This document shows positions 62,133 to 64,000 of a stretch of 64,000 nt of DNA, piece by piece (the first letter of the stretch is position 1; each line of letters opens with the position of its first letter). The stretch comes from Flavobacterium sp. LC2016-01. GTDB taxonomy: Bacteria; Bacteroidota; Bacteroidia; Flavobacteriales; Flavobacteriaceae. Under the pieces are notes generated by a model that was not told where the DNA came from, did not search any database, and saw only the letters and a program-made list of their open reading frames with translations. The position numbers and the translations under genes were made by a program. The stretch lies in the NCBI RefSeq assembly GCF_009711135.1, contig NZ_WMIC01000014.1:19824-83823 (forward strand), given 5' to 3'.

Positions 62133-64000
62133 ATGAAAAAAACATTACACTTTATCCATTTAATAAAAAAAGCCAGCATAACGTTTTGTATGTTACTTTT
62201 CTTATTTTCATCTGCCATAGGTTTTGCACAAACAATAACCCCAACAAAAACAGTTACTGTTGCGTCTGGAGTTTGCGGAGCATTGGATGTTGAATTAAAA
62301 ATTCAAGGTACAAACCCTGTTGCCAGACCTTTAGAAGTTGTTTTAGTTATTGATGTATCTGGAAGTATGGGATCTGGAAACAATCCAAAACCTTTAGCTC
62401 ATGCTCAAGATGCTGCTATTGATTTTATCAATAAAATGTTTCTTGCTGCTAATAACCCAACAGGGAAAAACAAAGTAGGGATTGTAACATACAGTACAAC
62501 TGCATCAATTAGAAGATATTTAACCAACAGTTCAGGCCAAGCCGATTTAATATCGGTTATAAATGGGCTTACTGCAAATGGAAGCACCAATATTCAGGAT
62601 GGTTTGGTAAAAGCCAAAGCAGTATTAGATCCTGCTAATGGTGCTACTTACGACTGCGCTACTGCAAGGAGCGTGGTATTATTGACTGATGGAGTTCCAA
62701 ATGTAACAGGAACCGGTGGTAGCGACTGTAATAATTGCTCGCCAGCTATTCAAACTGCAGCAAATAATATTAAAACGGTTACTGTTTCAGGAACTACTTA
62801 TAACAATCAAATTTTTTCTGTTGGACTCTTTGGCGCTATTAGCGGAACAGACCAGACAAATGCTGAGACTATACTTAATGGAGTTCAATCCGGTGGCTCA
62901 TTTTTCACAGAATCTGGTGCCGATTTGACAGGAATCTACAGCCAAATTTTCACTCAATTATCTTGGGTTGCAAAAGCAATATCAGGAACACCTTTTGAAA
63001 AAGAAACCATAGGAGCTAATTTTACAATCGGATCCGTTTCTGTAACCAAAGGAACTACAACAATTACAGGACAAGAAATTGCCTGGAATATTGATTTCTT
63101 AAATGTTGAAACAATTACTTTAAAATATCGATTGACTCCAAAACCAAATACTTGCGGCAGTCAACAAGTAAGTACATCAAAACTTTTCTTTCAAAACGCT
63201 CTCTGTAATAATGCAACACAGGATATTGTATCACCAATGACCGATGTTCCATGCCCAATTATTACTATTCTATCACAAACAAATGTAAAATGTTTTGGAG
63301 GAGCTAATGGTGCCATTACATTAAATAATCCAACTGGAGGACAAGGCCCATACACATATAAATGGACAAAAAACAATGTAGATTTTGCTACAACACAAAA
63401 TATATCTGGTTTAAGTGCTGGAACATACAAAGTTAGTGCAACAGATAGCAATAATTGTGCTACAGGAATTTTAACTATTGAAATAACACAGCCTGCCGCT
63501 GCTTTAGCACTTGCTGCTTCTAGTAAAACAGATGTTTTGTGTTACAACGCGAGCACTGGAAGTGTAACTGCAGGTGTGGTTACTAATTCTGTCGGCACTG
63601 TAAATTATTCATGGAAAAATTCTTCTAATGTTGTAGTAGGAACTACTGCTTCTGTACCTAATCTTCCTGCCGGAACTTATACCGTTACTGTAACAGATGA
63701 TTGTTCAAATCAATCTAATTCGGTAACTATCGAACAGCCAGGCGCTGCCTTAGTTGCTTCGGTTAATACAAAAACAGACGTAAGCTGTAAAGGAGACGCA
63801 ACGGGTTCTGCAACTGCTTCGGCTACCGGCGGAACAGCGGGCTACACGTATTCATGGAATACTGTTCCAGTTCAAACAGGAGCTACTGCAACTGGCCTTA
63901 AAACAGGAACTTATACCGTAACCGTAACTGACTCAAAAGGATGTACTGATGATGAAACCGTAACAATCGGCGAACCTTCAAATGTACTGACTGCGTTGAT
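62133..64000 (+). CDS. vWA-domain, SprB-repeat surface adhesin (partial, runs off the right edge)
   Basis: From ATG 62133 the frame stays open to the window end (at least 622 residues). A signal peptide ends near GFAQ (about residue 33). A vWA domain (about residues 68-275) has the MIDAS motif DVSGSMGSG and a second metal-site stretch LTDGVPN. Three SprB-type repeats follow (about 63252-63497, 63498-63743, 63744-63980), each with C(K/Y)(G/N)xxxGS at the front and TAGTYTVTVTD-like strands. SprB repeats occur in gliding adhesins exported by T9SS. A sorting domain is expected beyond the edge. Confidence 0.88.
   Translation, partial: MKKTLHFIHLIKKASITFCMLLFLFSSAIGFAQTITPTKTVTVASGVCGALDVELKIQGTNPVARPLEVVLVIDVSGSMGSGNNPKPLAHAQDAAIDFINKMFLAANNPTGKNKVGIVTYSTTASIRRYLTNSSGQADLISVINGLTANGSTNIQDGLVKAKAVLDPANGATYDCATARSVVLLTDGVPNVTGTGGSDCNNCSPAIQTAANNIKTVTVSGTTYNNQIFSVGLFGAISGTDQTNAETILNGVQSGGSFFTESGADLTGIYSQIFTQLSWVAKAISGTPFEKETIGANFTIGSVSVTKGTTTITGQEIAWNIDFLNVETITLKYRLTPKPNTCGSQQVSTSKLFFQNALCNNATQDIVSPMTDVPCPIITILSQTNVKCFGGANGAITLNNPTGGQGPYTYKWTKNNVDFATTQNISGLSAGTYKVSATDSNNCATGILTIEITQPAAALALAASSKTDVLCYNASTGSVTAGVVTNSVGTVNYSWKNSSNVVVGTTASVPNLPAGTYTVTVTDDCSNQSNSVTIEQPGAALVASVNTKTDVSCKGDATGSATASATGGTAGYTYSWNTVPVQTGATATGLKTGTYTVTVTDSKGCTDDETVTIGEPSNVLTAL

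Overview
The window looks like chromosomal DNA of a Flavobacterium-type Bacteroidota (close to the F. johnsoniae group, by inference). The signs are low GC, many outer-membrane TonB-linked beta-barrels, a type IX secretion (T9SS) C-terminal sorting domain, SprB-type adhesin repeats, almost no Shine-Dalgarno sites, promoters with a TAnnTTTG -7 box, and many long intergenic inverted repeats. No tRNA, rRNA operon, CRISPR array, transposase, phage or classical defence island was recognised; most genes are housekeeping or envelope genes.

Layout. 1-4.4 kb: a minus-strand pirin gene (cut by the left edge), a tiny ORF, an NmrA-like reductase and a GAF/sigma-54 activator, with a sigma-54-like promoter and three palindromes between activator and reductase. 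4.7-12.6 kb: an OmpR-type two-component system followed by an Oar-like TonB receptor, then a second TonB receptor. 12.7-26.6 kb: SIMPL protein, rhomboid protease, LpxL-like acyltransferase, secreted GH128-like glucanase, glmM, an ACP phosphodiesterase-like protein, gamma-glutamyltransferase, ClC transporter, Fic protein and uvrA. 27-41.4 kb: LOG protein, an M1-like protein fused to a beta-barrel, a fused E1 dehydrogenase, kdsB, a methyltransferase, a beta-propeller protein, a LigB-type dioxygenase, a RecD-like helicase, DUF3822 and rsmD. 41.5-49.2 kb: outer-membrane proteins, a second two-component system, a dicarboxylate symporter and the RNase P RNA gene. 49.3-54.9 kb: small envelope proteins, BON/LysM proteins and a cupin. 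55-61 kb: dnaX with an apparent -1 frameshift, a TMEM175-like protein and a sixA-ppk1-ppx polyphosphate operon. 61.5-64 kb: a secreted protein and the start of a vWA/SprB-repeat adhesin that runs off the right edge.

What stands out. (1) Both two-component systems sit beside an outer-membrane beta-barrel gene with an 11-bp-phased direct-repeat array in the control region; the array at 44380-44430 has three perfect GGTTAAT units. (2) dnaX has an A10 run containing A_AAA_AAG, a zero-frame stop 12 nt later, and an open -1 frame for 229 more codons, which fits gamma/tau synthesis by slippage or a one-base assembly error. (3) Two copies of a structured element, at 26.87 kb and 50.3 kb, keep two stems through compensatory base changes. 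(4) A sigma-54 promoter with upstream palindromes lies next to a sigma-54 activator gene. (5) The Fic gene has a near-leaderless promoter whose -33 box lies in the loop of a perfect palindrome.

No wholly new multi-gene system could be demonstrated. The strongest new-looking signals are regulatory and RNA-level rather than a new gene cassette.
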